Under the pieces are notes generated by a model that did no database searches, was not told where the DNA came from, and saw only the letters and a program-made list of their open reading frames with translations. Below, piece after piece: positions 45,513-56,386 of a DNA stretch of 64,000 nucleotides. Source of the stretch: Vespa crabro. Taxonomy: Eukaryota > Arthropoda > Insecta > Hymenoptera > Vespidae. The stretch is from contig NC_060971.1 of assembly GCF_910589235.1 (NCBI RefSeq), positions 4,620,826 to 4,684,825 on the forward strand. The letters are read 5' to 3'. A program made the position numbers and the translations under genes. The first letter of the stretch is position 1. Each line of letters starts with the position of its first letter.

Positions 45513-45705
45513 ATTTACCGACGGCATCACAACTGCGCTTTTGCCTCCGCTGTTCCGCAATGCTCGGACTGTGGCTCGAATCGGAGAACGTTGTGTGAGA
45601 GACAGGGATGGATGCGTGCCGAACGACTTTCGGTAGTACTTTGTCGAGCGAGTCTATATGAATACACATATATGTATGTGCATAGGTTTACCTATACGTA
45701 TATAC

Positions 45706-45738
<33 letters not shown>

Positions 45739-46078
45739 ACTCGATGAGCTTTTCTCTTTCTCGTACCTAGATTCACTGTTACCGAGGATATCTGTGAATT
45801 CAGCGCGATCGCGCACGCGCAGAGATCTCTAGAATACTCGTCGTCCCTCGTCGATGGCTCTCGATATCGGCCAGGATTATTGACGTTTGGATCGCGCCAT
45901 CCAATCCCGTATGTCCGTTAGCGAAAGAAAAATAAAAATATCCGACCTCGTATCTTTGATATTGACGCTAATGTGATAATTAAATCGAACCTTTAATAGA
46001 TCCTCTTTGAAGATCGTGGAAATATTGATTTTTATTGTTAAGAAATTATTAGAGAAATTCCTTTTTAAAATTTCAAAT
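45513..46078. other. Unique sequence with a TA array
   Basis: A TA array at 45711-45739; 45760-45920 is GC-richer with GCGATCGCGCACGCGC. No gene seen. Confidence 0.5.
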
Positions 46079-46079
46079 T

Positions 46080-46121
<42 letters not shown>

Positions 46122-46230
46122 GTGTGTGTATAAATAGAAAGAAGCGACGAGTTCATCTTATCCTTTTCTTTTTCTTTCTTTCTTTTTTTCTTTCTTCCTA
46201 TCTTTTTCTTTTTTTGTTTTTAATTTTATT
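46079..46230. repeat. (TA)n array and T-rich tract
   Basis: TA at about 46079-46122 and T/C-rich sequence at about 46155-46220. Confidence 0.9.
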
Positions 46231-46673
46231 TTAATGAGACACCTTCGACTTAAGCGAGGGCAATTGGTAGGTTTCGCGGGATATTGCCAGCTGCCATAAC
46301 GCGTCTCCTTTAGGCACCAAACAGCCTAGCAAAAATGAGAAAAAGAAAGGAAGTAGAAGGAGGAGGAGGAGGAGGAGGAGGAGGAGGAGGGATATGTTGT
46401 CCACGTGCCATGGCTCTCCAACTTTGAAGGTAGGTGTGCTTCGGATCGAACAGGCCGAGACATAAGTCGAGCGTGGCACACCTTAGCCATGTAAAAGCCG
46501 CCTGTTGCGACGAGCACCTGTACATATACTATGTACAAGTATCGGCAATCCTGTTGGGTTCTCAAGATGGTTCTCCTTCCTTAAAGGCGGCCGGTCGATC
46601 ATCATCGTCATAAATATTTCGTCCGTTAAATGACTACCGAGATGTATCGTGTATATGCTCCTTCCTTCCTTCA
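46231..46673. other. GC-richer unique segment with a (GGA)n array
   Basis: A (GGA)n array at about 46362-46391 splits unique DNA. Minus-strand frames (46231-46525) have mixed residues outside the triplet array, and a CATTTTTGCTAG acceptor-like site precedes the last 30 codons. No domain is recognised. The poly-Pro and poly-Ser readings are artefacts. Confidence 0.3.
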
Positions 46674-46728
46674 TTCGCTTCGTTCGTTCGTTCGGTCGTT
46701 TGCTTGCTTGCTCGCTCGCTCGCTCGTT
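46674..46728. repeat. (TTCG)n/(CTTG)n/(CTCG)n array
   Basis: Successive TTCG, CTTG and CTCG tetramers, the same class as 24309-24390. Confidence 0.9.
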
Positions 46729-46902
46729 GGCCCAAATTCGTAGTGGCACAAAATGACGATACTAATTTCCACGATGTTCATTATGTCAGATTGCCAGATC
46801 TCTGAATTCTTTTTTGTCCTTTGCAACTGATAAGGACGGATAAATTATCATTCCCCACTCGAAATCTTTTTCCGCACGATAATTTTCATTATTATTTTGA
46901 TG
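46729..46902. other. Unique sequence
   Basis: Nothing recognised. Confidence 0.5.
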
Positions 46903-47110
46903 TAAGAAAAAAAAAGAAAAAGAAAAAAAAAGAATAAAGAAAAAAAGAAGAAAAAGAAAAAAAAAGAATAAAGAAAAAAAGAAGAAAAAAAAGAATAGGA
47001 AAAGAAAAAAATTTTTTAGTCCTTTTAGCGATTATCGTACAACGAATTGTCTTTACCGTACAACGTAAGAAAGAAAAAAAGAAAAAAAAAAAAAACAGAA
47101 CGATAAAAAA
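46903..47110. repeat. A-rich tracts with an internal duplication
   Basis: A segment of about 37 bases (AAAGAATAAAGAAAAAAAGA-type) is present twice in tandem at about 46913-46987. A second A-rich block lies at about 47066-47110. Confidence 0.85.
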
Positions 47111-47502
47111 AATGAATTATAAAAAAGAAACTTTTCGAAACGGGATATCATTATATAATAGATATATAATATTATTTGGCGTGTGAGATCGATGATAATG
47201 TGTTCAGCTTTCCCGAATATACCTACGTATAACATCATATGTTCATAGGACGACACGAGTTAAACCGTAGGAAGGGTTTAAATAGAGAGTAGTATATAAT
47301 ACATCGGCGAGTCTCTTACATATACAAGAAAGCGAGAATATGATAAATGGCCTGTTCTCTTTATGCACCGGTCCACCTCGTCGCGTTGCACCAATTAAGA
47401 ATGTATTATCGAAGAGTTACACGCCCAGTGAAATTCATGAAAATTATTCGTCATTACGCACTTCCGTTGATCGTTCATTTGAATTAAGAAAGCGTTTCTC
47501 TG
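47111..47502. other. Unique AT-rich sequence
   Basis: Nothing recognised apart from A-runs. Confidence 0.5.
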
Positions 47503-47563
47503 TAAAAAAAAAAAAAAAAAAAAAAAAAGAAAAAAAAAGAACAAAAAAAGGAAAAAAAAATAT
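47503..47563. repeat. A-rich tract
   Basis: An A-run of over 20 followed by A-rich sequence. Confidence 0.9.
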
Positions 47564-47939
47564 ATAACATTTCCGCCAAATTTTTCTATCGGCCGTACTT
47601 ATCAGATTCGTTTAATTAATCACACATTGATTAATAATTTAATACAGATAATTATTAAACAATATTATAACGACAATGTCCCATTACGGATCTATAAGAT
47701 ATATTAAGAAAATCGGGACGCATTGACGTTCTCGAAAGTTTCACCTAGAGAAAAGATCATGAATTTCTATTACTTCATCTAACGTACGAGAATGAGAAAA
47801 GAAATCGTTTGTGGTATTAAGATATCATATTTGCCAGTGAAAAGTACAACGCCTCCTCGAGTTTCATCGGATGCATCAAACGTAAAATTTTCATTTCCCA
47901 GTTAATGCTAATATCTCGTTCCTAGGGACTTTTTCTTGT
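47564..47939. other. Unique AT-rich sequence
   Basis: Nothing recognised. Confidence 0.5.
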
Positions 47940-48078
47940 CCTTTTTTTTTTTATCTCTCTCTGCCTCTCTCTCTTTTTCACTATTTCTTTTCTTTTCTTT
48001 TCTTCTATATTTTTCTTGTCTTTCCTTCTTCTTTTTTTTTTCTTTTTTTTTTTTTTTTTTGTTTATTTTCTTTTTCAT
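47940..48078. repeat. T-rich tract
   Basis: T/C-only runs of about 135 bases. Confidence 0.9.
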
Positions 48079-48425
48079 TAACGATGTCACGCGGACATGG
48101 CGAACGAGCAGACGCGGCACGTTGCATGGTATGGCATTTAATGAGCCTCGCGTGACCTTGAAATCTACTTATCGAGAGAGAATATCGAGAACGCATCGGA
48201 AGTCGAGCCACGAAAGGAGAGAAAAAGAAAACGAGAAAGTATCTAACGATCGTTTAAATAGATTTTTAGCATCTTAATCTTGTATACGTCATATTTGAAA
48301 TTGTAAGGATCTCAAGAACGTAACTCTCTGTCGGATGAAACATCGAAAGCCCGTTATTCTCGTGTCACAAAAACGTTGTAATCCTTTTCTCGAACGTTCC
48401 ACTTACTATCCTACAAAAGAAAAGA
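48079..48425. other. Unique sequence with an FTZ-F1-type site
   Basis: TGACCTTGA at 48153-48161 is the complement of TCAAGGTCA, the nuclear receptor NR5/ERR consensus. One hit can be chance. No gene seen. Confidence 0.3.
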
Positions 48426-48530
48426 ATAAGAAGAAAGAAAAAAAAAAAAATAAATAAATAAATAATAATAATAATAATAATAATAAAAAGAAGAAGAAGA
48501 AGAAGAAGATGAGGAAGATGAAGAAGAAGA
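48426..48530. repeat. (TAA)n and (GAA)n arrays
   Basis: AAAT units, a TAA array at about 48462-48486 and a GAA array at about 48488-48530. Confidence 0.95.
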
Positions 48531-48818
48531 AGTTACGTCTCGCGGATAAGACGTATTCGATCTCGATTCGAATCACAGCCGTTGATGCTACCGTTAGAAA
48601 GTAAAGTCAAGTGCGTATCAATGACATAGCCGGGATATAATATCTCGTCTGCCTAACACGAAGGGTAAGAATCTCTGCGTCTGTTATCGGAGTCTGTCTT
48701 TTCCTTTGCTCCGGCTCTGCCTGGTGGAACGAGAAGAAACGAAAGAGAGAAAGAAGCTCGCAAAGTACGAGTCTGTGGAAGGAGGTAGGGTGGAAATGGG
48801 ATGGAGGAACTCGACTAT
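48531..48818. other. Unique sequence
   Basis: Mixed unique DNA; nothing recognised. Confidence 0.5.
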
Positions 48819-48857
<39 letters not shown>

Positions 48858-48868
48858 GAAAGAGAGAA

Positions 48869-48917
<49 letters not shown>

Positions 48918-49083
48918 GAGATACGGAATCGAATGAGTGACTGAGGGTTGAAGAGAGAGATAGTAGGTGAGAGAGAGCGAGAGAGAGAAATAGAAGAGAG
49001 TGGAACGAAGAGGGATATAGAAGAGGAGGGGCTCTAGAGGGCAACTCGGAGAATGTATTTGTGTCTATCTATATGTATGTGTA

Positions 49084-49132
<49 letters not shown>

Positions 49133-49136
49133 GAGA
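48819..49136. repeat. (GA)n blocks ending in (TG)n(GA)n
   Basis: GA arrays at about 48819-48914, purine-rich sequence to 49035, then TG (about 49080-49099) and GA (about 49099-49129). Confidence 0.9.
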
Positions 49137-49400
49137 AGGGGGTGAGGTGAGGTCCGCCGCAAAATACAAGTTGGTAGGATATCGACCAGCCGGAAGTCTG
49201 AGTAGTTGTTGCCATGGAGACGCTCAAGTCAATTTGACCTGGGCCAACAGTCAGCGGCATACTGATGCACGATATGCCATCCCATTATTCATATGGTTTT
49301 TACACGGTGGATCATATTTTCCAGCGACCTCCCCTCGGTGTGGTGGTGCCAGCCTGAGCTGAGAACTCAGCAGCCACCTTTGCTAGATGGAATGAAAGAG
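49137..49400 (+). promoter_or_regulatory. Unique island with an RFX-type X-box
   Basis: A repeat-free island inside GA and CT arrays. GTTGCCATGGAGAC (49208-49221) matches the RFX X-box consensus at 13 of 14 positions relative to GTTGCCATGGAAAC. It is followed by CTCA and, further on, TTTGACC. Downstream lie CCATTATTCATATGG and GCTGAGAACTCAGC-type palindromic words. Candidate enhancer or ciliary-gene promoter. Confidence 0.35.
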
Positions 49401-49536
49401 AAAGAGAGAAGAAAGGAAGATGAGTCTCTCTATCTTTTCTCTTCTATCCTTTGGGGTACGGTTTTCCATGATACTCGAAGAACTTCCCTAGCCCGATCCC
49501 TATTTGCGTGAAGTAAGAAGAAAAAAGTATTGAAAG
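49401..49536. other. Unique sequence
   Basis: Nothing recognised. Confidence 0.5.
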
Positions 49537-49566
49537 ATAGAGAGATAGATAGATAGATAGATAGAT

Positions 49567-49620
<54 letters not shown>
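49537..49620. repeat. (GATA)n(GA)n array
   Basis: GATA at about 49537-49568, then pure GA to 49619. Confidence 0.95.
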
Positions 49621-49623
<3 letters not shown>

Positions 49624-49732
49624 AAGATAGTTCGGATGGTGTGGGTAACTCAAGGGAAAAAGATTCCATGGAATGTTGGAAGTATTCGGACGTTTCCAAG
49701 GCTTTAGGATAACTTTTTTACATGTGTGCGTG

Positions 49733-49837
49733 TCTCTCTCTCTCTCTCTTTTTTTCTTTTTACTTAGGTATGTATATGCGTGTATACGCGTATACATGCG
49801 TGTGTCTCTCTCCCTCTCTTTCCCTCTCCCTCCCTCC

Positions 49838-49872
<35 letters not shown>

Positions 49873-49883
49873 CCTCTCTCTGA
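49733..49883. repeat. (CT)n arrays flanking a 16-bp palindrome
   Basis: CT at about 49733-49749 and 49804-49881. Between them TGTATACGCGTATACA (49781-49796) is a perfect palindrome. Confidence 0.9.
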
Positions 49884-50144
49884 ATGAGTCAGAACGGAGC
49901 GAGGGAGGATGACCGATCGGTCAAACTCTCGAGATTGCTTCGTCCTCCCTTTCTCTCTTTCTCGAAATAGTCTTATAACGCCGATGGTAACCATGCGTGC
50001 CGAAAATAGAAGCTTTTTCGGGTATCGGTAAGGATAGTTCGTTTTGGAGCGTCTGCCTCTAAAATTGAAACGACGTTGAAAGAAGAAAATAATGTAGATA
50101 TGCACCCGTTGGTTCTTGCTTATTTCTTTGCGACGACGTTTTTA
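49884..50144. other. Unique sequence
   Basis: Nothing recognised. Confidence 0.5.
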
Positions 50145-50390
50145 AATTTTGCTTTTTTCTCTCTTTCTCTCTCTCTCTCTGTTCCTCTCACTTCTTTCTT
50201 TTCTTTTTTCTTTTATTTTCGACGAACGACGACGAAAAAAGAAGAAAAAAGGAAACGAAAAAGAAGAAGAAAAAGTGGAAGATGAAAACAAAAAGAAAAA
50301 GAAAAAAAGAGAGAAAAAGGAGGAGGAGGAGGAGGAGGAGGAGGAGGAAGAAGAAGAAGAAGAAAAAGAAAAGAAAAAAGAATAGGAGAA
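50145..50390. repeat. Pyrimidine tract then GAA/GGA purine tract
   Basis: T/C-rich at about 50150-50218 switches to A/G-rich from about 50228, with a GGA array at about 50320-50347. A local strand switch of purine content, so the halves are partly complementary. Confidence 0.85.
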
Positions 50391-50720
50391 AGATTTTTAA
50401 GAATTTCTAAAAGGATCTCGCGCTCGATAGAAAATCCTTCAAGTTGGTCCAAGTGTGTGCGGCGGAGGCCTATGCCGAAAGAAAAGTGGAGTAGGTCGGT
50501 CCAAGATATCTTCCGAGAATTCTCTTGATAATCTCATCGTGTTCGTAAGTTTAACTTACTTACAGCGATTAATTTGTCATTATTAGTTTCGTCGAATTGT
50601 TTTATTAATTCAAAAGAAAGAAAAAGAAAAAAGAAGAAAACAAAAACAAAACAAAACAAAAAGAATGATCGCTTTCTTTAATACAGATTTAAAGTTTTAT
50701 CGTGTCGTCGTCTATCATTC
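50391..50720. other. Unique sequence
   Basis: A-rich at 50613-50660; otherwise unique and unrecognised. Confidence 0.5.
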
Positions 50721-50767
50721 ACATATATATATATATATATTATCTATCTATATCATAACATATGTAT

Positions 50768-50858
<91 letters not shown>

Positions 50859-50861
50859 CAC
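50721..50861. repeat. (TA)n array with internal duplication
   Basis: TA array with GTATATACATACA inserts at about 50764 and 50803, so a segment of about 40 bases is tandemly duplicated. Confidence 0.95.
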
Positions 50862-51598
50862 ACACGTATAATTTAACTAGAAAGCTCGAATCGGTTGCGG
50901 TTAGTTAGTTCGATGCTCTCACTCGGTTAAATTAACTCAGCGTTAATACTTGGTGGCCCTCGTTCACCCTTCCTATAACCTCCCTACGCGAACCCTTCCC
51001 CCTCCCCCTCTCCCGCTCTCTTCTTGCACGAACTTCTACGAGTAATGTGAGAGAGTATCAGAGTCACTTACTACATACGTAAGTCCACCTTCCTCATCCC
51101 GCGTCCTCCGCCACGCTCCCATACGAATCCCATGTAGTCTATCTGCGCATGTCCCTTTTGCTTTAAGATAGTCTAATTATTTAATCGTCCATTCGAGCTA
51201 TGTAAGATGTAAGATAAATTTTCTCTCCTTTTCTCTCTCTCTCTCGATTAATAACATCAATGTGTGTGTGTGTGCGTGTGCGTGTGCGCGCGCGCGTGCG
51301 CTCTCTGCTACCCTACGTATGTATGTATCTACATTATCCATTTACGCACGTGCGTAAAGCGGGATACTAAACTAGAATGTATGACACACATACATATGTA
51401 AGTTCAAAATAAACCATGAAGTCTTTCCATTAAAGGTTGTTAGCTATCTCCCCTCCATCCTCCTCCATCCTCCCTCTCCCCCCGATCGCTATATTTTATA
51501 ATGGTTTATACCAACAAAGAATCCAGGCGTAATACTTGACCGATTTTTATTAACAAGTTCTTATTTTAAAGATGACGGGTTTGAACGAGGAATTCGAT
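50862..51598. other. Unique sequence with GT/CG run
   Basis: 51262-51303 is an alternating GT then CG run (Z-DNA-prone). C-rich patches near 50994 and 51450-51482. No gene seen. Confidence 0.5.
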
Positions 51599-52010
51599 TT
51601 TTCTTCTCTCTTCATTTCTTTAGATTTTTAAATGGATCTTTTTTTTCTTTCCTTCTCTTTTTTTCCTTTCTTGTTTTTTTTTTCTTTTTTTCTTTTTTTT
51701 TTTTTTTTACACGCGTAAATCATCCACCGAAGTTCCCGACATTTATTGACCTCTCTTCTTTTCTTCTCCTTTTTTTTTCCTTTTTCTTTTCTTGTTTTAT
51801 CTTTTTTTTTTTTTTTTTTATTTGTTCCTCTTTTTCAAGGAAAATAAAAAATCTTTTCAAAAAATACGAGAAAGTAGATTACTGAACTTCTCCAACGTTT
51901 AAAACATTCGTCCTTTAAAGTGAAATACTCTTCGTCAAAATCGATTAAGATTTATGATTATCGATTAATTATCTTTTTTTTTTTTTTTTTTTTTTTTCTT
52001 TTTCTTTTAT
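51599..52010. repeat. T-rich tracts
   Basis: T-runs at about 51638-51708, 51756-51822 and 51975-52010 separated by short unique segments. Confidence 0.9.
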
Positions 52011-52479
52011 TACAAACGTTGTTTGCCTTCGACGTTTTTCATGTAGAAATAAATTTCATATAATGGAGCCCTTTGAAATCTGCGATGAAAGAGGTGATGT
52101 ATTCCCTCCCCCTCGCCTCCTCCTCCTTCCTCCTCCTCCTCCTCCCCCGACCATCTCCTATCATATATACGATCAAGTGCCGTGTGCTTTGTTTCCCTGA
52201 TGAACTATCCGTTTATCCGTTTGTATGTGTATGCGTAAACTGTGATGCATGAATTTTTTCTGATCCATTCCAAATCGCATTCCAAATGCATCTAACGTAA
52301 CTCACACAGATAAGTTACAGCGTAAACGATTGGTAAATTCGTCGATTAGTCAATTATTATCAATAATAATAATTAATTATTATTTATATATTATATATAA
52401 TATTAAACGATTTAATCAAAATCAAACATGAGCTCGTTTCCAGATTATCTATTGGATGGAACTCTTAGAGTTATTTTTT
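52011..52479. other. Unique AT-rich sequence
   Basis: Contains a short TCC tract at 52117-52146 and AATAATT words. No gene seen. Confidence 0.5.
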
Positions 52480-52520
52480 CGTTGTTGTTGTTGTTGTTTT
52501 TTTTTTTTTTTTTTTTTTTA
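52480..52520. repeat. (GTT)n and T-run
   Basis: GTT units followed by a T-run of over 20. Confidence 0.95.
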
Positions 52521-54091
52521 AAGAACCAGTCCAGTTTATATCATTACTATTACTATTACTATAATAATAATAATAAGAAGGAAAAGGTTTATGATTAAAA
52601 AAAAAATAAGATTCGATATTTTAAGATCTTATAGTACTCAACGAGTGAAAAATCATCAATGAAAAATATCTGATTAACGTGATTACGAAATTTTTAAGAG
52701 AAATGATATAACGATTAATTAAATCATTTCATAAACGACGAGTTTTACGTATGTATATCTAAAAAAAAAAAAGGAAAAAAAAAGAGAGAAAAGAAAAAAA
52801 AAAAAAGAAAAGACATATTTTATCTTTTCCAAGCAAGTTTATGAATAGGAAATTCCCGTCAGTGGCCATTATGCGGGTTCATTGTATTTTGAATGTCTTT
52901 TTCAGAAAAGAAAAGTTTTCAGGTAAAACCCAAGGATCAATTGATGAGTCTAACCAATACTTGCCGTTTAAGTAGACTGCACAAGTAGACTTTCTAAAAG
53001 TAACATTCAAATAATATATTGCATATATTACTATTTTTGGCCTTGAAATGCAGGGGAAGTTGAGCAGGGTCCACGATAAAGTCAGACCAGGTAGAGTAAA
53101 GTCCAAATTCAAGGTTAGACTAGGCTAGTAAGTTATGACTGCATGACAATTGTAGGGTTCAGTTTATTAACACTAATACTTTAACTCAGTTTAAGCCGAT
53201 TGTTAAGTTATTGAATTATTGAAACTACACAAGCTTGTACGTCGATACGATATGAGCATAGTTATAACCTTTATATTCTTTGTTATCCTAGTAATTCATA
53301 TTTTTTGTATGTACGCATTCATCTTCGTTGAAATTGTAAACATTTTTCGAGCGAATGTTTTGATTAGAAGGTGACATCAGCTTTCGTTTTTCTTTTTTCA
53401 ACGAAATAAATCAATCTTATTTGTGGCAAATCGATAAAGATTCACGATCGATGAATCAACGAACTACTACGATATATTAAAATTTATTATGAAATCTAAA
53501 TATTCACTTTACGTTGATGCACGTAATATCAAAGTCTATATCGTCGATTAGTTAATCTATCATTTATCGAATCGTTAAAATCGAACGTTTAAAATGTGAA
53601 ATCGTTCAAAATGTGAAATAAAATATTTGAAGAATGCTAAAGTTTGAATTATGGAGTGTTCAACCCCTATTTTTCGTACTCGTACACCCCACACGATCTA
53701 TGGATTTATCTGCATTGAGTAGCGCGACAGAAGTTCGTATTACGGGCTTTGAAACGATACTCGTACTCACAAATGTTTGTCCACGTGATATTCATCGCGA
53801 GGAAAATCTAGTCTTCATCCCTTACCAACCACCACCCTGACACCCCAAGCCACCTCTTAAATTGCTCATCGCTGTACCGCACATTCGAGAAAGTAATTTT
53901 CGTACGGGGGCCATTATTGTATCGCCCCTCTCGAACGAATGATTACATCATCCGTTTGGGGGGTCGGGATGCTGCATCATTCTCGCGCCTACTCAGGGCT
54001 GGATTAAGTCGATGCGTGGCCACCCTTGTCATGCCGAAATTCATAATCCTTAAACTTTTGAAAGCGAAGAAGAGATACAAAGATTGAGAAA
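52521..54091. other. Unique AT-rich DNA with an unidentified block
   Basis: 52860-53220 has a composition unlike the flanks. It holds a 77-codon minus-strand frame (52879-53112) free of low complexity but lacking ATG. Its minus-strand left end reads TAATAAACTGAACCC, reminiscent of LTR-type or retroelement DNA, but no reverse transcriptase, integrase or paired terminus is visible. A 68-codon ATG frame at 53634-53840 also has no domain. Confidence 0.3.
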
Positions 54092-54092
54092 T

Positions 54093-54147
<55 letters not shown>

Positions 54148-54276
54148 GAATAAATTGATAGAAATATATATATAATTATATAATATATATGCATATATAA
54201 TTAAATTTCATTTTTACGTCTGACAAAAATTTATTAAAAATATGTAAGTACTTTTTCTCTTTTCACTCTTTTCACG

Positions 54277-54310
<34 letters not shown>
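54092..54310. repeat. (GA)n ... (CT)n pair
   Basis: GA at about 54092-54143 and CT at 54281-54310, separated by about 135 AT-rich bases. The pair forms an inverted repeat. Confidence 0.95.
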
Positions 54311-54316
<6 letters not shown>

Positions 54317-54949
54317 ATATATATATTTGATTAAATATTCAAATTTCTACTGTTGATCTCCATGCAATAATAAAGTCTCTTTTACTGATGTGATTTAATC
54401 TGACGGCATTCTTTGATTATAAAGTTCTTCTAATGGAACCGATCGGATGTTATATATTCTCAATTATAAATATTCCCATAGAAGAGAATAAAAAAGAAAA
54501 AAAATAAATTAAAGAATATAAAATAATGAAGAAAATAATGATTAAAGAACTAAAGTTATTGAAACTGTCATAGTATGAAAGAATTCCGTCATATTAGGTC
54601 ATAGTAAAAGAATAATTACTTCCGAAGTATTTAGATAGTTTTTGAATGATTTCTACCGTGATCAATGAATGAATCAATATATTGAATAAATCGAAATACG
54701 TATCTTCGGTCATATTATTTGACAAAAATAATTGTAATATCCGGCGAAAAGAATAGACCAATAATATTGTTACCCGATATATATCAGTCAACACATTCAT
54801 TGATATATACTGGAAGAAATATAGAATGTTCGACCGAAATAATGACTAAAAATTTTATTATAGCATGAAGATCAGTGATATACATTTTGAATATTTAATA
54901 AAATAAAGAAGATGAAAATTTCGGCTAGGAGAAGGATCAAAATACGAAG

Positions 54950-54980
<31 letters not shown>

Positions 54981-55012
54981 TAAATATATTTATATATATT
55001 TATTCAAAGAGG
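54311..55012. other. Unique AT-rich sequence
   Basis: A TA array lies at about 54950-54973. No gene seen. Confidence 0.5.
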
Positions 55013-55253
55013 GAAAGAAAGAAAGAGAGAGAGAGAGAGAGAGAGAATCGATTACGTTTCATACAAAAAGAAAAGAAGAAGCAAAGATCTACCTCGTTGG
55101 GGTTCTCTCTTCGCTCAAGAAACTATTAGGCTAGCGAATAATTCATGCGGGGTCGCAGCCCGCCAATCCGGTGTCGCACAAGCTTCTCTCCTAGACTTGT
55201 GCAGAGTGCATTCGAAGGGAGAAAAAGAGAGAGGAATAGAGATGGAGGTAGAA

Positions 55254-55299
<46 letters not shown>

Positions 55300-55454
55300 G
55301 GAGAGTGAGAGAGAGAAATAGAGGGAGAGAGAGAGAGAGAGAGAGAGATTTAGTGGAAAAGGGAATAGAGTGACACAGAGAGAAAGAAAGAGAAAGAAAT
55401 ATGTATACACACAGACACAGACAGACAACCAGAGAGAAAAAGGGTGAGAGAGAA

Positions 55455-55493
<39 letters not shown>

Positions 55494-55530
55494 AAGAGGG
55501 AGAGTATAGACAGAGAGCAAAAGAAACGTA
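55013..55530. repeat. (GA)n-rich blocks
   Basis: GA at about 55022-55047 and 55256-55348, and GA/GAAA to about 55505, separated by unique DNA (55048-55215). Minus-strand frames of up to 161 codons are artefacts. Confidence 0.9.
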
Positions 55531-55559
55531 GAAAGAGAAAGAGAGACAAAAGAGTCGAG

Positions 55560-55690
55560 TGTAAGGCTATAGCTGTTGGCGTAGCAAGTCGACCTCTCAT
55601 CCCCCCTGCCCCATTCCTGCCACCCTACTCCTACCTTCCACCCCATCGTCTATTCCGAAAGCTACCCCCTTCTGCAGCGTTTCCTCTCTC
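55560..55690 (+). repeat. C-rich core repeat, distant copy
   Basis: CTGCCACCCTAC, a ten-base spacer and CCACCCCATC match copy A (43951-43988) in the same order. Upstream CAAGTCGACCT resembles CAAGACGCCT of copy A. As at 44 kb, it is followed by CT and TA arrays and preceded by GA arrays. Confidence 0.5.
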
Positions 55691-55696
55691 TTTCTC

Positions 55697-55697
55697 G

Positions 55698-55733
<36 letters not shown>

Positions 55734-55805
55734 TATATATATGTATTATATATTGTATATATATATATGTATATATATATGTATATCTCTATCTCTATCT
55801 ATATT
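55697..55805. repeat. (TA)n/(GTAT)n array
   Basis: TA array with GTATTATA inserts, then ATCTCT units. Confidence 0.95.
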
Positions 55806-56040
55806 CTCCTCTCGGCCTCGTCTCTCTCGCGTTCTCCTTTCGTTCTCTCTCCGTCTCTCTCAGTTGTACAGTGAGTCCCTATATCTCTATCCTCGCCCAG
55901 TACGGCACAACCACCCACCTATCCAACCCACCGACCGACCATACCACACAGTAACACCCCGACCGACAGATCAATACCAACCAACTACCAAGCTGCTCTC
56001 AGATTATCATTCTATCCGTCCACTTTGAAATCGAGTGACT
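55806..56040. other. C-rich unique segment
   Basis: 55895-55990 is C/A-rich (CCAACCCACCGACCGACC, ATACCAACCAACTACC) and resembles core copy C (44598-44616). Possibly another diverged member of the family. Confidence 0.35.
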
Positions 56041-56041
56041 A

Positions 56042-56080
<39 letters not shown>

Positions 56081-56196
56081 TCCCTTTTCCTCTTTCTCTT
56101 TTTCTCTTTCTCTCTTTTCCTCTCTATTTCTCTTTCCGTATGTTTCTACTTCCCTTTCTCTCTGTCTCTCTTTCTCTTTCTCTCTTTCTCTCCCTT

Positions 56197-56272
<76 letters not shown>

Positions 56273-56275
56273 GAG
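56041..56275. repeat. Long (CT)n array
   Basis: CT and CTTT units, ending in a pure CT array of about 55 bases. Confidence 0.95.
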
Positions 56276-56321
56276 ATCGTGACTTTGCTGGTTGAACGTG
56301 TCTCGAATTTGATCATCGAAT

Positions 56322-56386
56322 ATCTAGCCAGCTAGCTAGCTAGCTAGGTAGCTAGCTAGCTGGTCTACCTAGTCTAGCTAGCTAGT
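56322..56386. repeat. (CTAG)n palindromic tetranucleotide cluster
   Basis: CTAG occurs about ten times in 65 bases, mostly as GCTAGCTAGC. The unit is its own reverse complement, so the tract is self-pairing on either strand. Confidence 0.9.

Noticed and set aside
44806..45636. 276-codon plus-strand open frame
   Set aside because: Mostly CT/CTTT tract read as Ser/Leu/Phe.
48565..48590. miR-2-like AATCACAGCCGTTGATG
   Set aside because: Several mismatches to the mature miRNA and no complementary arm nearby.
56322..56386. Restriction-linker or vector origin for the CTAG cluster
   Set aside because: No vector backbone, adapters or other cloning sequence surrounds it; the flanks match the local genomic composition.
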